Made by a program: the position numbers and the translations under genes. A DNA stretch of 64,000 nucleotides. It comes from Arenibacter sp. P308M17 (GTDB lineage Bacteria; Bacteroidota; Bacteroidia; Flavobacteriales; Flavobacteriaceae). A model generated the notes under the pieces. That model made no database searches and was not told where the DNA came from. It saw only the letters and a list, made by a program, of their open reading frames with translations. How positions within the stretch are numbered: the stretch's first letter is position 1; the number at the start of each line of letters is the position of its first letter. Below are positions 27,094 to 35,279 of the stretch, piece after piece. The stretch spans positions 186,001-250,000 of the forward strand of contig NZ_QVON01000002.1 in assembly GCF_003426735.1 (NCBI RefSeq), written 5' to 3'.

Positions 27094-28632
27094 ATGAAAA
27101 ATATAGAATTCAAGTATAGCTCCTTTGTCTCCGGACTCCTTATTTTATTTACATTTTTACTGTCCTGTGATGATAATAATCTTGAAGATGACATGGATAT
27201 AACCAATCCATATGTAATTAGCTATAACCCTATTTCAGGAGTAGATGGTGTTGCCCTTAACAGTAATCTAGTGATTACGTTCGACGACATTGTTTACAAG
27301 GGCCAAGGTAAAATTACCATTACCACGGACGTAGAAGATGCCAAACAGGTCTTTGACGTTAATGATGCCAACATAACCTTGAGCAATGTGAACAGGGTGA
27401 TGACCATAAACCCACAGGACTTTTTATCGGGGAGAAATTATCAAGTTGTTTTGGATAAAGGCATTGTTGTGGATAGTGTTGGAAACCGATATTTTGGAAT
27501 GCCGGATAATGAGGCATGGACTTTTAAGACAGGCGGAAATGCGGGAGATCTGGTAGCTCCGGAACTCGTATCCATGGATCCTATGGATGATGAGGCGGAG
27601 GCGTCTGTTTTTGCCATTGAATTGACCTTTAACGAACCGGTCAAGACTGCTGTTGGTAGTTTTATAATTTATGATGCGGATACCGACACTGCCGTCCATA
27701 CCATAAATGCAGAGGGTGAGGGCGTATCCATAAATGAAGAAGTTATAAAGGTAAGTTATCCGGCTCCTTTGGCATTTGGAAAAGGGTACTACGTTCAATT
27801 TGAGTCAGGGGTAGTTAAGGATATAGCGGGGAATTCATTTACAGGGATAACCGATAATAGTTCCTATAACTTTACCACAGTAACTGGCAGCGGTACAGAG
27901 TTGGCGGTCCATATTCCTTTTGATACCGACCTTTCCGATATCAGTGGAAATAAATTTGATGCCGTACTGGGTCCTACTGCCACTGCCGAGGTTACATTCG
28001 AAAGTGATGCTACTAGGGGCCAAGTAGCCAGGTTTAATGCAGGTGCCTATGCACAATTGCCCGTACACCCATTATTAAGGTCGGTTTCAGCTGCGAATAA
28101 CTTCAGCGTGAACCTTTGGTTAAAATTGGCTGGTACCGATTCCGACCCGGCAATTATAGGTAATAAAGATTGGGGCAGTGGTGGAAATTTAGGCTGGTTG
28201 TTATGTACGGACGATGGTCATGAGTATGCGCCAGGAAATGGGACTGAACATGGTTGGATCGTAAATATCGCCAGCGAAAATAGAATGGATTGGAGGGCCG
28301 CAGAAATGAATCCTCAGGCTCCGGCATTGTCAGATGATGTATGGCATATGGCCACAATAGTATTTGATAGGGTAAATGGGGAACTATCCGTCTATATCGA
28401 TGGTGTTGAATTTAGCAATACTACCATACCCACCTCATTTGATTTGAATACCGTAGCAGGCCCCTTATATGATGTGGCCAATGATTATCCTATCACGATA
28501 TGGGAGGATGGTACCGGTGCCTATAATGCGGGTGATGACAGAAGGGCGGCGATGACCGGCCTCGTGGATGATCTAAGAATATATAACAAGGCTCTTTCAG
28601 CTGGTGAGATTACAGCACTTTTAAATGAATAA
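27094..28632 (+). CDS. Ig-like (SbsA/Big_5) and LamG-domain surface lipoprotein
   Basis: A 512-residue lipoprotein with lipobox LLSC (Cys ~25). Two SbsA-type Ig-like domains (~35-145 ISYNPISGVDGVALNSNLVITF; ~150-260 VSMDPMDDEAEASVFAIELTF) are followed by a concanavalin-like LamG domain (~275-510; HIPFDTDLSDISGNKFDAV, NNFSVNLWLKLAG, GLVDDLRIYNKALSAGEI). It is the third gene of the SusCD operon, the usual place of a surface glycan-binding protein, so it probably helps capture the SusCD substrate. No catalytic motif was seen. Confidence 0.85.
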   Translation: MKNIEFKYSSFVSGLLILFTFLLSCDDNNLEDDMDITNPYVISYNPISGVDGVALNSNLVITFDDIVYKGQGKITITTDVEDAKQVFDVNDANITLSNVNRVMTINPQDFLSGRNYQVVLDKGIVVDSVGNRYFGMPDNEAWTFKTGGNAGDLVAPELVSMDPMDDEAEASVFAIELTFNEPVKTAVGSFIIYDADTDTAVHTINAEGEGVSINEEVIKVSYPAPLAFGKGYYVQFESGVVKDIAGNSFTGITDNSSYNFTTVTGSGTELAVHIPFDTDLSDISGNKFDAVLGPTATAEVTFESDATRGQVARFNAGAYAQLPVHPLLRSVSAANNFSVNLWLKLAGTDSDPAIIGNKDWGSGGNLGWLLCTDDGHEYAPGNGTEHGWIVNIASENRMDWRAAEMNPQAPALSDDVWHMATIVFDRVNGELSVYIDGVEFSNTTIPTSFDLNTVAGPLYDVANDYPITIWEDGTGAYNAGDDRRAAMTGLVDDLRIYNKALSAGEITALLNE

Positions 28633-28681
28633 TATTACATATAGTTCAGTAGTTTAGTTAGTTTGTTCACTTTTATTTATC

Positions 28682-28710
28682 GAAGCGCCCGGTCCTAGAT
28701 CGGGCGCTTC
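28682..28710. terminator. Bidirectional hairpin terminator
   Basis: gaagcgcccg / cgggcgcttc is a perfect 10-bp GC-rich stem with a 9-nt loop, placed between two convergent genes (the LamG lipoprotein and the minus-strand DUF7009-like gene). T-rich sequence flanks it on the left and atttact on the right. Position and stability make a shared terminator likely. Confidence 0.7.
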
Positions 28711-28713
28711 ACA

Positions 28714-28734
28714 TTTACTCGATAATCGAGTAAA
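28714..28734. terminator. Second palindrome, probable terminator of the minus-strand gene
   Basis: tttactcgat-a-atcgagtaaa is a perfect 10-bp palindrome with a 1-nt centre, starting 2 nt beyond the minus-strand stop codon. With the adjacent GC-rich hairpin it forms a tandem convergent terminator region; a protein-binding site is an alternative. Confidence 0.45.
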
Positions 28735-28735
28735 C

Positions 28736-29110
28736 CTATTTCTTTTTGCCCATCAACGGATTGGGATAATTATCGGATTGGTCTTCCACGGTTTCATCCA
28801 GACATACAAAATCTTTTTCCAAAAGTAAGTGGAGTTCCATGTCTTTGCCGATGGAAATGGAATGTTGAAAACCAACAAGCTCACTATTGGCCCATTCCTT
28901 TTTATTCTGCTCCGGTAGATACATGGTTATAGTGCCATTTTTAAAATCGGCCTCCAGATGGGAAATATTTTCCCTGCTCCGCAGTACATACTTAAAAATT
29001 TGGTCCTTGAACCCTGTTTGCTCCTCATAAAATCCCACTTTACAAAAAGCTTCTACTTCTGTTTTGGTTAATCTATAGCGTATCGAGTTTCCCTTTATCC
29101 TTATTTTCAT
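28736..29110 (-). CDS. Conserved DUF7009-like protein of nitrate clusters
   Basis: A 124-residue cytoplasmic protein from the ATG at 29110 (MKIRIKGNSIRYRLTKTEVE); an upstream TTG would add 15 residues but the MKIRIKGNSIR start is the conserved one in my memory of the family. No enzymatic motif is visible; it is beta-rich with an acidic tail. Relatives (DUF7009-type) recur next to nitrate/molybdenum-related genes in Bacteroidota, and here it lies downstream of the NarX-like kinase in the same direction. Its function is unknown. Confidence 0.72.
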   Translation of the reverse strand: MKIRIKGNSIRYRLTKTEVEAFCKVGFYEEQTGFKDQIFKYVLRSRENISHLEADFKNGTITMYLPEQNKKEWANSELVGFQHSISIGKDMELHLLLEKDFVCLDETVEDQSDNYPNPLMGKKK

Positions 29111-29182
29111 GTGTTTATATTTATTGCCTACCTGTTCGGCAGACAAGTTTTTCAATGGTCACACCAGCCCGACAAAGTCATT

Positions 29183-29209
29183 CCCGCCCGTGCCGGTACG
29201 GATGGATTT
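29183..29209. repeat. Dispersed intergenic repeat, copy matching 63175-63200
   Basis: A 27-nt stretch (cccgcccgtgccg then gatggattt) matches the reverse complement of 63175-63200 with two substitutions and one indel by hand alignment. It is GC-rich against an AT-rich background, in the gap between two minus-strand genes, and looks like a fragment of a short dispersed element. Confidence 0.45.
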
Positions 29210-29210
29210 G

Positions 29211-29259
29211 ATGTTTAAAATAATCATTTAACTGTGTGTATTATGATTATTTTAAACAT
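29211..29259 (-). terminator. Perfect 17-bp AT-rich inverted repeat downstream of histidine kinase
   Basis: atgtttaaaataatcat (29211-29227) and its exact reverse complement (29243-29259) enclose a 15-nt loop. It begins 16 nt beyond the stop of the minus-strand kinase gene, so the transcript can fold into a long stem with A/T-rich flanks. It may end or stabilise the nir-kinase message; a protein-binding palindrome is possible. Confidence 0.5.
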
Positions 29260-29274
29260 GTCGGTTTCATCTAT

Positions 29275-31092
29275 TTAAAGTTTATAATTTATAGTGACCC
29301 TAGTACCCTTACCTGGCAGGGAATTAATAAAAAGGCGTCCATTGATATAGTTTATCCGCTCTTTCATAAAAAAAAGTCCCATTCCACCTTCACTTGCATT
29401 TTTGGGCGCTTTTTCCGATATAGAACCGTCAAAGCCTTTGCCATCGTCGTCTATGACTACACTTAGGGTATTATCATTAAAATTAATGGATACCAAGATA
29501 TAGTTGGCTTCGGCATACTTAATGGCATTATTCACCGCTTCCTGAACCACCCTATAAATATTGGTCTCTGCCAAGGAATTGAAACGAATATTCTCCTTGG
29601 TCTTATTTTCAAAGAGTATATTTTTACCGGTAAGCTTGGAGAGTTCAAGGGTCATTTTTAGCAGTGCCGGAAATATTCCATGATCACTTAGCTCCGGAGG
29701 GGTCAAATTAAAGGTGGCGGTACGTACTCCTTTTATCAAATCGCTGGCAAGACCTTTAATGAATTCTATTTTCTCGGCAGCTTTTTCCATATTGCCCAGA
29801 TTGATCGATTCTATATTAAACTTCAAAGCGGTCAACATTTGTCCTATACCATCGTGGATATCTTTGGCAATTCTTTTACGTTCCTCCTCCTGGCCCTCAA
29901 CGATCTGAATGGCCTGTAGCTGCTTTTGCCTCATGGTTTCTTCATAATTGGCCTGGGTTAACTGTGCTACTTTTATTTCGGTGCGCTTACGTTCGGTTAT
30001 GTCGGAGCATAATATTAGAATGGACTGTTGGGCACTTGATTGATGTATTGGTATAATGGACATATCCAACCAGAGCGACTCCCCTTGGGCCGTCTTGATC
30101 TTTATCTCCTCTGTCCTGATATTTTTTCTATTGCTTTTTAATACTTCCGCCAGGTATTGTTGTTGCCCCTCGTCCGTTGTTAAAATTTCGTATAATGGTA
30201 TATTTACATTTTGATCGTTACGCCCTAAAAGTTCATTGAACTTTTTACTTATAAAAACAACATTTCCATCTTTTCCGATACTTGCAAAAAGGGCGGCATT
30301 ATCTATCACAAAATTAAGTTCCTGTAGTTCCTGTAGTGATTTTTCCTTTTCTTGGAAAAGTTTTTTGATCTCTTTGGTGTTTTCGTCCGATTTATGCTGT
30401 GCTACAATTAAATTCTTGATAGTGTTTCTAATTTGCAGGGAAAGAGGTTTGAAGATGAAGAATATCTCCAGAAGCAATATAAGGAGCGATATTGCCAATA
30501 AAAGGTATTCCTTAAACTTTAAATTCTGTAAATGTGATTTACTTAGGGCATCATACTTATTGACGATGGTGTCCATTGTCTTCAAAAAAGCACCTTCATT
30601 TTTCAAAAGAATATCAACGTACAACGGGTCGGGAATCGATTTTCCTGTTTCCTTATAATCCGTTATTATATTTTCCACTGCACCTACCATGGCATCGTAA
30701 TAAGGGTTTATATCCTTAAAAAGGGCTTGGACTTCCTCATTCTCGATCTTTGAGATACCCAAGTACAGATCACCATGTTGAAGGGCTTGATGGGATGCCT
30801 TCCAAACATTTAAGGTTTCCCTCAATTCATTAAATGTTTGGGTTCTCTCCCCTGGACCGGGCATTTCCTTTAAAAGTAATACCTCCTTGGTCAATTTTTG
30901 ACTAAAGGCCCTTTGTCTTCCCGCAACGTTGATTACTTTTGAATCGTCCAGTTGGGAATTTAAATGATGCTGAATCAATATTTGGGCAACAATAATACTC
31001 AATGCAATAGTAGCCAATGCAAATAGATACCAATTTCGGATCCTTTGAAAGGTGGTAGTATCCAGGGGTGCAAGATGTTTGTCGTTGTTCAT
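29275..31092 (-). CDS. NarX/NreB-like sensor histidine kinase
   Basis: A 605-residue membrane kinase from the ATG at 31092 (an in-frame TTG lies 21 nt upstream). Transmembrane helices near 18-40 and 185-207 flank a periplasmic helical PilJ/NarX-type sensor (VINVAGRQRAFSQKLTKEVLLL resembles the nitrate-binding P-box region). A coiled segment, a PAS domain (~260-375), a HisKA_3 dimerisation domain with phospho-acceptor His in AKDIHDGIGQM and a HATPase domain (VVQEAVNNAIKYA, DDGKGFD, GMGLFFMKERI) follow. The cognate regulator is probably the NarL-like protein at 38.5 kb. Located with nirBD, so nitrate/nitrite sensing is likely, not proven. Confidence 0.88.
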   Translation of the reverse strand: MNNDKHLAPLDTTTFQRIRNWYLFALATIALSIIVAQILIQHHLNSQLDDSKVINVAGRQRAFSQKLTKEVLLLKEMPGPGERTQTFNELRETLNVWKASHQALQHGDLYLGISKIENEEVQALFKDINPYYDAMVGAVENIITDYKETGKSIPDPLYVDILLKNEGAFLKTMDTIVNKYDALSKSHLQNLKFKEYLLLAISLLILLLEIFFIFKPLSLQIRNTIKNLIVAQHKSDENTKEIKKLFQEKEKSLQELQELNFVIDNAALFASIGKDGNVVFISKKFNELLGRNDQNVNIPLYEILTTDEGQQQYLAEVLKSNRKNIRTEEIKIKTAQGESLWLDMSIIPIHQSSAQQSILILCSDITERKRTEIKVAQLTQANYEETMRQKQLQAIQIVEGQEEERKRIAKDIHDGIGQMLTALKFNIESINLGNMEKAAEKIEFIKGLASDLIKGVRTATFNLTPPELSDHGIFPALLKMTLELSKLTGKNILFENKTKENIRFNSLAETNIYRVVQEAVNNAIKYAEANYILVSINFNDNTLSVVIDDDGKGFDGSISEKAPKNASEGGMGLFFMKERINYINGRLFINSLPGKGTRVTINYKL

Positions 31093-31123
31093 TTCCCAAT
31101 TGGTATTGCCCAAAAATTAGGCA

Positions 31124-31711
31124 TTAGGCCTTGAGCGCTTTGCCTATCAACTCTAGGGAATTCTTGGACAAAGGTAGTCTTAAAGCGGCTTCATGTCCTT
31201 TTTTGGACATCTTTCTCCATGTTTTTTGCAGGATATCAATTAATTTATCCTCGGGGTATTTATGGGAAAAGGGCTCAAAATAGAATTCCAAAAAAACTAG
31301 ACAAATTACATCTTCCAATGTCTGTGTTTCCGTATTTTTTTTAAGCTGTTTCTTTTCCAATAAAAAGGCAACCTTAGTTATCATTTCCTCATCATAGCCC
31401 ACTTCCCTTAGAATATCGCCCGCTTTCCCGGCATGAAATTTTTTAAGGTCCTGCCTCCATTTTAAATAGCCCGCCCTGTTCATGTCGTAGGATTCCCTAG
31501 GAATTTCCCACCTACGGATGTGTTGGCATCTAGCCGTAAGCTGCAAGGATTCCGGAGCTTCAGGATCAAAGGTTTGCAATTTCTCGGTCATTCTCATGGC
31601 GTACAACAATTCCTTGGGATATTCCTTTCCCTGCCAAACTTCTACATTGGGGTCCTTGGCATTTGCCTCGTCAAATAGGCGGAAGGCATTTTTTAATTTT
31701 TCCGGGGCCAT
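31124..31711 (-). CDS. DUF4202-family protein of nitrate assimilation clusters
   Basis: A 195-residue cytoplasmic all-helical protein matching the DUF4202 family (AFRLFDEANAKDPNVEVW, ARCQHIRRWEIPRESYDMNRAGYLKWR, FLEFYFEPFSHKYPEDKLIDIL). The His/Asp-rich pattern, RCQHIRRWEIPR then FHA and a later EDVICLVFLE, resembles HD-domain metal proteins, which is inference. DUF4202 genes usually accompany nitrite/sulfite reductase genes; here it lies between nirD and the kinase in one minus-strand run. Biochemical role unknown. Confidence 0.85.
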   Translation of the reverse strand: MAPEKLKNAFRLFDEANAKDPNVEVWQGKEYPKELLYAMRMTEKLQTFDPEAPESLQLTARCQHIRRWEIPRESYDMNRAGYLKWRQDLKKFHAGKAGDILREVGYDEEMITKVAFLLEKKQLKKNTETQTLEDVICLVFLEFYFEPFSHKYPEDKLIDILQKTWRKMSKKGHEAALRLPLSKNSLELIGKALKA

Positions 31712-31735
31712 AATTCGCTTAGGTTTTTTTCAAAG

Positions 31736-32113
31736 CTATTCAGAAAAACCAATATAAACAAAGTCGCCCTCTATTTTAACCGGATAAGTAGCTATACGGC
31801 CCAAATCCCCATTGAGGTGCTTTCCTGTTTTTAAGGAAAAGGAGTTCTTGTGCAGCGGACAGGCTACCTTGGGTTCTCCTTGTTCTTCCCCTATTATTCC
31901 TCTGGAGAGTACCATTTCCATTTTATGGGGACATAGATTCTGGCAGGCATACCATTTCCCTTCCCTGGTAAAATTAAAAACTGCAATTTGCATTTCCTTA
32001 TATTTTACACAGGCACCGCCGTTTTTTGGAAATTTTGTTACAGGGGCCGCCTTAAACCAAAAAACCACTTTTTCAGGTTGCACTGCCTCGTAAGTGTTCA
32101 AAATTGAAATCAT
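31736..32113 (-). CDS. nirD: Nitrite reductase small subunit, Rieske type
   Basis: A 125-residue NirD-like protein with a complete Rieske [2Fe-2S] site: CPH (NLCPHKMEM) and CPLH (VACPLHKNSF), then the loop SLKTGKHLNG. The E. coli small subunit lacks these ligands, so this one belongs to the cluster-carrying branch. It associates with NirB and supports NADH-dependent reduction of nitrite to ammonium. Its gene is 89 nt downstream of nirB on the same strand. Confidence 0.9.
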   Translation of the reverse strand: MISILNTYEAVQPEKVVFWFKAAPVTKFPKNGGACVKYKEMQIAVFNFTREGKWYACQNLCPHKMEMVLSRGIIGEEQGEPKVACPLHKNSFSLKTGKHLNGDLGRIATYPVKIEGDFVYIGFSE

Positions 32114-32202
32114 CTGTATATATTTTTAAGGTCGTAATGCTGTTCGATCTGTTATCGAAGATATTTTGATTTGGTTGGAGCGGTTTGCTCCCAACATAAT
32201 CG

Positions 32203-34719
32203 TTAAACCCATGCCTTGGGCATTTTTTGTTCCCTTAAGGAAACAAATTCTATGTTGTCATCGGTTTCTTCGGCATTCACAAAATGGGTATATCTTGCCC
32301 TTATTTCAGGATTTTCAACCGCCTCTTTCCATTCACATTTGTAGGTGTCCACCAAATATTGCATTTCCCTATCCAACTGATCTGCAATACCTAGACAATC
32401 CTGTATTACAACCTCCTTCACATAATCTATACCGCCCTCAAGTTTATCCAACCAGGCGGCTGTCCGGGTCAGGGGAGGAGCGGTTTGTATATAGTACATT
32501 AAAAATCGGTCTACATATTTGGTGGCCGTTATCCGGTCTACCTTTTCTGCCAGCAATTGTGCATGCTGTGGATTGGCCCCGCCATTTCCGCATATATAAA
32601 CATTCCATCCCCCTTCTACGGCTATAAAACCAAAATCCTTATTTCTGGCCTCTGCACATTCCCTGATACATCCGGAAACCCCGCCCTTTATTTTATGTGG
32701 CGAACGTATCCCTTTATAACGGTTCTCGATATCGATGGCAAAAGTTACGCTTTCATCCATTCCATACCTGCACCATGTAGAACCTACACAACTTTTGACG
32801 GTTCGCAGCGATTTACCGTAGGCCTGCCCCGTTTCAAAACCTTCTGCTATCAATTCCTCCCATATAAGAGGTAGTTCGTACAATTGTGCCCCGAACATAT
32901 CTATACGCTGACCGCCTGTAATTTTGGTGTACAGATCGTATTTCTGTGCTATTCTCCCAATGGCCAAAAGCTGTTTCGGGGTAATTTCACCGGCCGCAAC
33001 CCTGGGAACTACCGAATAGGTACCGTTCCTTTGGATATTGGCCAAATACCTATCGTTGGTATCCTGAATGGTAGCCTGCTTATTGGCGGTCTCATTGTAG
33101 ATACTGGCAAAAATGGAGGCCACTGCAGGTTTACAGACCTCACACCCATGTCCTTTTCCAATTTCGTCCAACAGGGAGTCGTAGTCCTCGAATTTTTTAA
33201 GCTTTACAATATCGTACAGTTCCTGTCTGGAATAATCGAAATGTTCGCAAACGGACTCCTTGACCATTTTCCCGAGGGATTTAAGTGTTTCCTTTACCAA
33301 ATCGTCTACCATCGGCTTGCATCCGCCACAACCAGTGGTTGCCTTGGTGGCTTTGGAAATAGCCTTTACGCTTTCGTTACCATCTTCTTTTACGGAGCAG
33401 CATATTTGCCCTTTGGTAACCGCTTCACAGGAACAAACCACGGCCGTATCCGGTAGATCCATGGCACTGCCAAAGGACACATCCTCTCCACCGCGACTGC
33501 CTAAAATAAGATTTTCAGGGTTTTTGGGCAAGGGCATTTCATTGAGATACATCTGCAAGAGCATGTTATAATCCTTTGCATCCCCCACTAAGATCCCCCC
33601 CAGAAGCCTTTTACCATCATGGCTTACATTAATTCTTTTATAAAGACTCTCCGTTTTGTTCTCAAAAATAATGGAGTGCCCTTTTTCGGCCGGCATAAAG
33701 GGGGTTCCAAAACTAGCTACATCCACGCCTATGAGCTTAAGTTTGGTAGACATATCTATTTCTGCTGCCATCACGGTCTCCTCCCTCCCTATAATTTGAT
33801 CCACGGCTACCCCTGCCATTTCATATCCAGGGGCGACCAGACCATAGATCATTTGGTTGTACAGGGCAATTTCACCGATAGCGAAGATATTGGGGTCCGA
33901 AGTTCTCATTGTATTATCCACCATTATGCCTCCTCTAGTGCCTATTTTAAGGCCACAGCTCTTCCCTAGTTCATCCCTGGGCCTTATTCCTGCAGAAATG
34001 ACCAACATGTCCACATTTAATATATCGTCCTCCCCAAATTCCATCCCTATTACATGGCCGTTGCCCAAAATTTGATTTGTTGCCTTACTCAAATGGATAT
34101 GGATTCCCATAGATTCCAATTTCACCTGAAGCACCTTGCTGCTACGGGTATCCAACTGTCTTGGCATTAATTTAGGTGCAAATTCTACCACGTGCGGCTC
34201 CATTCCCATATCCATAACCGCCTTGGCCGCCTCAAGACCTAATAATCCCCCTCCCAATATGGCCGCTTTTGGTCTTTTGACGGTCTTCCTTATTTTGTCC
34301 GCATAGGCCAAAATATCTTCTAGATCCGCTATGGTCCTATATACAAATACTCCGTCCTTTTCCACTCCATTCATCTGTGGCACAAACGGACTGGAGCCGG
34401 TGGCCAATACCAGGTAATCATAATTATAGGTCCTTTCGCTAAGCGTGGTGATCGTTTTGGAATTTCTATGAATGTCCGTTACCCTTTCATTGGTATGGAG
34501 TTCAATATTATTTTCTTGGTACCATTCCCGGGGAGCCATGGATAACCGTTCCGCATCTCCATTTTCGAAAAAACCACTTAAATGTACCCTGTCATAGGCC
34601 ACTCTAGACTCCTCCCCGAAAACAACCAATTTAAAGAAATCTTGGCCTACATTGGATACAAATTTCTCACAGAATTTGTACCCTACCATTCCATTTCCAA
34701 CAACAATTACGGTCTTCAT
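32203..34719 (-). CDS. nirB: NAD(P)H-dependent siroheme nitrite reductase large subunit
   Basis: An 838-residue cytoplasmic enzyme reducing nitrite to ammonium. Order of domains: FAD/NAD(P) reductase (~1-390; VVGNGMVGYKFCEKF, ILGGGLLGLEAA), BFD-like [2Fe-2S] domain (CSC near 426 with TGCGGCKP), a second GHGCEVCKP site (~523), NIR/SIR ferredoxin-like half domain (~560-625), and the siroheme/4Fe-4S domain with C-x5-C (SCVGSTWC, ~645) and C-x3-C (GCIREC, ~681). The ATG at 34719 is chosen; an in-frame GTG lies two codons upstream. A palindromic TACGTA operator candidate lies just upstream. Confidence 0.94.
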   Translation of the reverse strand: MKTVIVVGNGMVGYKFCEKFVSNVGQDFFKLVVFGEESRVAYDRVHLSGFFENGDAERLSMAPREWYQENNIELHTNERVTDIHRNSKTITTLSERTYNYDYLVLATGSSPFVPQMNGVEKDGVFVYRTIADLEDILAYADKIRKTVKRPKAAILGGGLLGLEAAKAVMDMGMEPHVVEFAPKLMPRQLDTRSSKVLQVKLESMGIHIHLSKATNQILGNGHVIGMEFGEDDILNVDMLVISAGIRPRDELGKSCGLKIGTRGGIMVDNTMRTSDPNIFAIGEIALYNQMIYGLVAPGYEMAGVAVDQIIGREETVMAAEIDMSTKLKLIGVDVASFGTPFMPAEKGHSIIFENKTESLYKRINVSHDGKRLLGGILVGDAKDYNMLLQMYLNEMPLPKNPENLILGSRGGEDVSFGSAMDLPDTAVVCSCEAVTKGQICCSVKEDGNESVKAISKATKATTGCGGCKPMVDDLVKETLKSLGKMVKESVCEHFDYSRQELYDIVKLKKFEDYDSLLDEIGKGHGCEVCKPAVASIFASIYNETANKQATIQDTNDRYLANIQRNGTYSVVPRVAAGEITPKQLLAIGRIAQKYDLYTKITGGQRIDMFGAQLYELPLIWEELIAEGFETGQAYGKSLRTVKSCVGSTWCRYGMDESVTFAIDIENRYKGIRSPHKIKGGVSGCIRECAEARNKDFGFIAVEGGWNVYICGNGGANPQHAQLLAEKVDRITATKYVDRFLMYYIQTAPPLTRTAAWLDKLEGGIDYVKEVVIQDCLGIADQLDREMQYLVDTYKCEWKEAVENPEIRARYTHFVNAEETDDNIEFVSLREQKMPKAWV

Positions 34720-34744
34720 ACGCACACAATTAAATATTACGGAA

Positions 34745-34772
34745 CAATATTACGTATTATTACGTAATATTG
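34745..34772. promoter_or_regulatory. Candidate nir operator: 12-bp inverted repeat with TACGTA cores
   Basis: caatattacgta-ttat-tacgtaatattg is a perfect 12-bp inverted repeat with a 4-nt spacer, 26 nt upstream of the nirB start. Read toward nirB it includes TAATATTG, one base from the TAnnTTTG -7 box, so a bound protein would cover the promoter. Similar TACGTA cores lie before narK and the nitrate reductase gene. Confidence 0.6.
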
Positions 34773-35207
34773 ATATAAAATAATGAAAATAAATACGTAG
34801 TTTTATTGCGAAATTATTAATTCAATCCGCTAAAAATTTGTAAATCATAGGTAAGTACAGCGACCCAAAAGTAAATTTAACCGGTAAGGCCCAAAAAAAG
34901 ACTTTATTGACATCAGAGGATACAGAACTTTGGAAGATGCCGGACTAATCCCAATTGTGGCCTGCCAAGTACGGATTTTCCTAATGATTAAAATACATAT
35001 AACGCACAATAACAACTACTTAGTAAGAAATAAAGAGGTTTCCGTTCTTTTTTGAAGAAAAATTTCTTCAGACACTCCAACTACAAAACCAACATTTTAA
35101 ATATATCAAAAAGAATACTATTGAAATTGGAATTCCATAATAGCAAGTACACTATTTTTTCACCTTCATAAAAACAGTATCAATTTTTAAGGTTACGTAA
35201 ATTATTT

Positions 35208-35221
35208 AAGTATTAATACTT
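35208..35221. promoter_or_regulatory. Palindrome upstream of narK promoter
   Basis: aagtatt-aatactt is a perfect 14-nt palindrome about 10 nt before the predicted -7 box of narK, in the -33 region, and flanked by TACGTA at 35194 and 35227. It is a possible second regulator site. Confidence 0.45.
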
Positions 35222-35230
35222 AATAATACG

Positions 35231-35238
35231 TATTTTTG
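35231..35238 (+). promoter_or_regulatory. -7 promoter box of narK
   Basis: TATTTTTG fits TAnnTTTG and lies 41 nt before the narK start codon. It overlaps the end of the TACGTA site at 35227-35232, consistent with regulation at the promoter. Confidence 0.5.
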
Positions 35239-35279
35239 AAATCATTAATCAAAATAAAGAACTTAAAAACAACTGTATT

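Larger units (their letters stand above)
34726..35279. other. Divergent nirB / narK promoter region
   Basis: A 554-nt AT-rich gap between the divergent nirB and narK genes. It holds five TACGTA hexamers (34751, 34761, 34794, 35194 and 35227), the palindrome at 34745-34772, and aagtattaatactt at 35208-35221. No small gene is seen. Confidence 0.7.
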
